From assembly GCA_020284085.1 (NCBI GenBank), contig JACEVL010000336.1, forward strand, positions 441,501 to 505,500: a stretch of 64,000 bases of DNA, in the 5' to 3' direction. This document shows positions 62,887 through 64,000 of this stretch, piece after piece. The notes beneath the pieces are model-generated. The model was given only the letters and a program-made list of their open reading frames with translations. It was not told the origin of the DNA and did not search any database. Position 1 is the first letter of the stretch, and each line of letters begins with the position of its first letter. The stretch is from Aporrectodea caliginosa (Eukaryota > Annelida > Clitellata > Crassiclitellata > Lumbricidae). Both the position numbers and the translations under genes were made by a program.

Positions 62887-64000
62887 CTCTTCAAATGAAA
62901 CCATAGTAAAAAATCTGTTAACCCAACAGTTCAAAATTGAATTAATAATTTCGAAAATAACGCCATATAAATTCCGTTATTGCTCCAAAACAATTACAAT
63001 TCAACGACTGCACCAATTCGCCGGTTAAAACTGCGCCACTACCCGAATTCTAGCAGTGCCAGTCCCAAGCCTGGAGAAAAGAGGAGGGCACGGCTAATCA
63101 TCACTGTTTAAAAGTGTCGTAACTAACAAATAGGCAGGTAAGGTCATCAGGCTCAATCAAAAAAAATGAGTTATGCCACATGCCATTAGTAAACATTACT
63201 TCTTAAACATTTTTGGCACCATTGAGTGGCCAGTGTAGGACCGTTGACTTTGTGTACGAGAGCGCAGATAAGGGCATGGGTTCTGGCGATTAAATTAACA
63301 AGGTTCAATTAACTTAATTAATTAATTAAAATCAATAGGTTAAAGACATAATATTTTGTCATCAAAGGTCGTTGTAGTCGAAAGGAGAAAATTGTTTTCA
63401 GTTCTCATTTTTTGCGGAAACTTTTCATGTAGTTAAAGTGAATCAGAGGATGGATGGATCCACAGTTTAACGGTAGCTTATGACAACATAGGCCGTTGCC
63501 GCCGACAAAGATTATTTTTGGCATATTGCAGCATTAAATGCTTTTGACATATATAGCAACGGTTGTAATCGTTTTAACGGTGTCTAGCGCCACAAACTCA
63601 TTATCTATTTTAATCGACATCTTTCGACTTTCAAGCCGCTGACGTCGAACTTACCTTTCCAGAATAAACGTAATCTCGATATTTATACAGCGCCCCAAAG
63701 AGCTAAGTGGGAGGAACGAGATTAATCGCAGGCGCTCAGTCAAAACAAAATCGATAGACTGGCAAAGTGATCGTGCTTGGTCAGTTTCACTGCGAATAGC
63801 AGTTTTAGCTGCTTGTTACTCTTCGATATCAGAGCATTTCAAGTCGACTTCACATTAAAAGTATTTCTAACCAGTGAATATTGTAGGAATTGGATGGATC
63901 CAGAGTTTAACGACATCTAATGGTGACAAAGACGGTTGACGTCGTCAGAAATTACTTTGCAGGCTCTCACCGTTCCTATGGCAATAATATAGGACCACTT
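62887..64000 (+). repeat. A, spacer, D', D, B, C, E, F, D' modules
   Basis: No gene. A minus (63045-63120), an E-like piece (63125-63170), CACCATTGAGTGG with TTAATTAATTAATTAA (63310-63330), D' (63340-63395), D (63459-63533), B (63535-63630), C, E (63665-63775), F-like (63800-63850) and D' (63898-63980). This is a third tandem unit in the right arm. Confidence 0.7.

Overview
The window is AT-rich, intergenic-looking animal (metazoan) DNA, not bacterial. The evidence is exon-sized coding blocks with splice-like borders, tRNA-derived SINEs, several non-LTR retrotransposon clades, hAT, Tc1/mariner and piggyBac elements, and long (ATT)n, (TGG)n, (CA)n and (ATG)n tracts. The element mix suggests a marine invertebrate; I cannot name the phylum with confidence. 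I see no complete host gene, no rRNA and no bona fide tRNA gene.

The dominant structure is a mosaic of short conserved modules that recur on both strands, usually every 0.3-1 kb. I label them by anchor words. A: TTTAACGACACTGTGT, then AGCGTCGCCCTCCTCC, then CAGGCTTGGGACTGGCA. B: TTAAAGGTGTTTAAG, then CATTGTTTAGCGACATCT. C: GGCCGTTAACGTCGACCTTA. D: CAGTTTAACGGCAGCTTATG, ACATAGGCCGTTGCCGCC, TTGGCATATTACAGCTC. D' is a diverged D (CAGAGTTTAACGACATCTTA). E: ATTTCTACAGCGCCC, then GGCGCTCAGTCAAAACAAAA. F: AACAGTGTTTAACTGT, then GGCTAACAGAGCCTTTCA. G: CCACCATTGGCTGCCTATCT. B alone occurs at least 50 times by eye. These look like decayed copies of a larger duplicated unit.

Inside the mosaic lie partial copies of a gene resembling the ankyrin scaffold family USH1G (SANS)/ANKS4B: at 1.0-1.7, 14.3, 16.1 and 19.3-20.0 kb on the minus strand, and 33.6 and 37.1 kb on the plus strand. 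Homology runs past the coding blocks into flanking DNA, so they arose by DNA duplication, not retroposition. Two larger paralogous pairs are visible: an inverted pair (about 1.7-5.2 kb against 55.9-58.1 kb) and a direct pair (37.4-39.6 against 53.3-54.9 kb).

Layout. 0-6 kb: modules, first USH1G-like copy, a hAT element and a minisatellite. 6-13 kb: LINE fragments, SINEs, modules. 14-20 kb: three tandem USH1G-like pieces and a 1.5 kb LINE ORF. 20-28 kb: modules, SINEs, a piggyBac-like MITE and a hAT element with a perfect target duplication. 28.4-29.8 kb: a GC-rich SINE and a 308-residue ORF resembling the N-terminal part of Polinton/adintovirus-type DNA polymerase proteins. 30-37 kb: modules, an RTE-like LINE, USH1G-like pieces, long (ATT)n. 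37-43 kb: direct duplication copy 1, Tc1, mariner with a nested insert, hAT MITEs. 43-53 kb: modules, SINEs, microsatellites, minisatellites. 53-64 kb: duplication copy 2, inverted-arm copy, piggyBac transposase remnant, MITEs, LINE end.

Nothing here works together as an operon or pathway. The coherent story is repeated local duplication of a unit that once carried an ankyrin-scaffold gene, overlaid by many transposon insertions whose pre-insertion sites can often be read from paralogous copies.
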